From Candidatus Omnitrophota bacterium (GTDB lineage Bacteria; Omnitrophota; Koll11; Duberdicusellales; 4484-171), in the NCBI GenBank assembly GCA_030692055.1, contig JAUYCY010000138.1, forward strand, positions 1 through 5,336: a stretch of DNA of 5,336 nt, written 5' to 3'. Both the position numbers and the translations under genes were made by a program. Below are positions 4,793-5,336 of this stretch, in pieces. The notes under the pieces were generated by a model. It worked only from the letters and a program-made list of their open reading frames with translations. It did no database searches and was not told the origin of the DNA. Numbering within the stretch: the stretch's first letter is position 1; every line of letters begins with the position of its first letter.

Positions 4793-5336
4793 ATGACAAA
4801 ACGCAAAAGTTTTGCAAAGTTAAAAGATGTTTACGATATGCCACATTTATTGGATGTACAGTTAGAGGCTTATGGTGAATTCTTGCAACTAGATGTGCCT
4901 CAGCAGGAAAAAAGACGCCAAGGCCTGCAAGAGGTATTTGAAGAGCTGTTTCCTTTAGAAAGTGCAAATCGTTTTGTAAAGCTAGAATTTATTAGCTATT
5001 CCCTGGGAAAACCTAAGTATAATATTTCGGAATCAAAAAGAAGATCATTGACTTACGCCGCGCCGCTAAAGGTAAAGTTTAGATTAACCACACCTCACGA
5101 AACCAAAGAACAAGACGCCTATTTCGGAGAGATACCTCTGATGACCGAGACCGGCAGCTTTATCATTAATGGCGATGAACGGGTAGTAGTTAGCCAGTTA
5201 CAGCGCTCCCCAGGCGTTTCTTTTGAAATCGAAGAGCATCCCAGCGGAAAAAATATTTATTACGGAAGGGTCATTCCTTACCGCGGAGCGTGGCTAGAAT
5301 TTAAATACGACCTTACAGAAACTATCCTAGCATATG
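4793..5336 (+). CDS. rpoB: DNA-directed RNA polymerase subunit beta, N-terminal part (3' end outside window)
   Basis: The beta subunit of RNA polymerase, with beta', forms the catalytic centre. The frame stays open from ATG 4793 to the right edge, giving 181 complete codons of a protein usually near 1200-1350 residues. The opening, MTKRKSFAKLKDVYDMPHLL, leads into DVQLEAYGEFL, the standard beta protrusion start, and later YFGEIPLMTETGSFIINGDE and RVVVSQLQRSPGV, near-invariant in bacterial RpoB. GGGAG (4778-4782) lies 10 bases before the ATG. The rifampicin-resistance region is beyond the window. No frameshift or stop is seen. Confidence 0.98.
   Translation, partial: MTKRKSFAKLKDVYDMPHLLDVQLEAYGEFLQLDVPQQEKRRQGLQEVFEELFPLESANRFVKLEFISYSLGKPKYNISESKRRSLTYAAPLKVKFRLTTPHETKEQDAYFGEIPLMTETGSFIINGDERVVVSQLQRSPGVSFEIEEHPSGKNIYYGRVIPYRGAWLEFKYDLTETILAY

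Noticed and set aside
4288..4806. Minus-strand open frame of 172 codons over rplL and the rplL-rpoB repeat
   Set aside because: It is antisense to an unmistakable rplL, has no recognisable domain, and its composition follows from the rplL codons and the repeat.

Overview
The window is a single-strand (+) stretch of bacterial housekeeping DNA, A+T-rich by eye. It runs from the end of a pdxA-rsmA pair into the conserved secE-nusG-rplKAJL-rpoB transcription/translation cluster. No phage, IS, defence or CRISPR signature is visible. The organism cannot be named from this alone. The pdxA-rsmA linkage is typical of Gram-negative lineages. The tRNAs lack an encoded CCA. Short GGGAC(A/T)GTCCC repeats sit between core genes. 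Together these would fit a poorly cultured Gram-negative-type lineage such as Omnitrophota or a PVC relative, but that is a low-confidence inference.

Layout: 1-512 is the C-terminal half of PdxA (vitamin B6 synthesis), overlapped by rsmA/ksgA (485-1279, 16S rRNA dimethyladenosine methyltransferase). The 190-base gap 1280-1469 holds a good sigma70-type promoter (1297-1325), an A+T-rich hairpin followed by a T-run, and a small G+C hairpin. Then come tRNA-Thr(GGT), rpmG (L33, 49 codons), tRNA-Trp(CCA) and secE, tightly packed. nusG, rplK and rplA follow with gaps of only 3-5 bases. The rplJ-rplL pair is set apart: a 100-base gap before it and a 102-base gap after it each carry copies of a near-palindromic GGGAC(A/T)GTCCC repeat that can fold into strong hairpins. 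The window ends 181 codons into rpoB.

Functionally, the tRNA-to-rpoB block probably forms one long transcription unit: tRNAs, a 50S protein, the SecE translocase subunit, the elongation factor NusG, the L1 and L7/L12 stalk proteins, and RNA polymerase beta. The coding content is ordinary. What deserves a second look is the repeat architecture bracketing rplJL, the packing of rpmG between two tRNAs with no tuf gene in its common place, and the structured leader upstream of tRNA-Thr.
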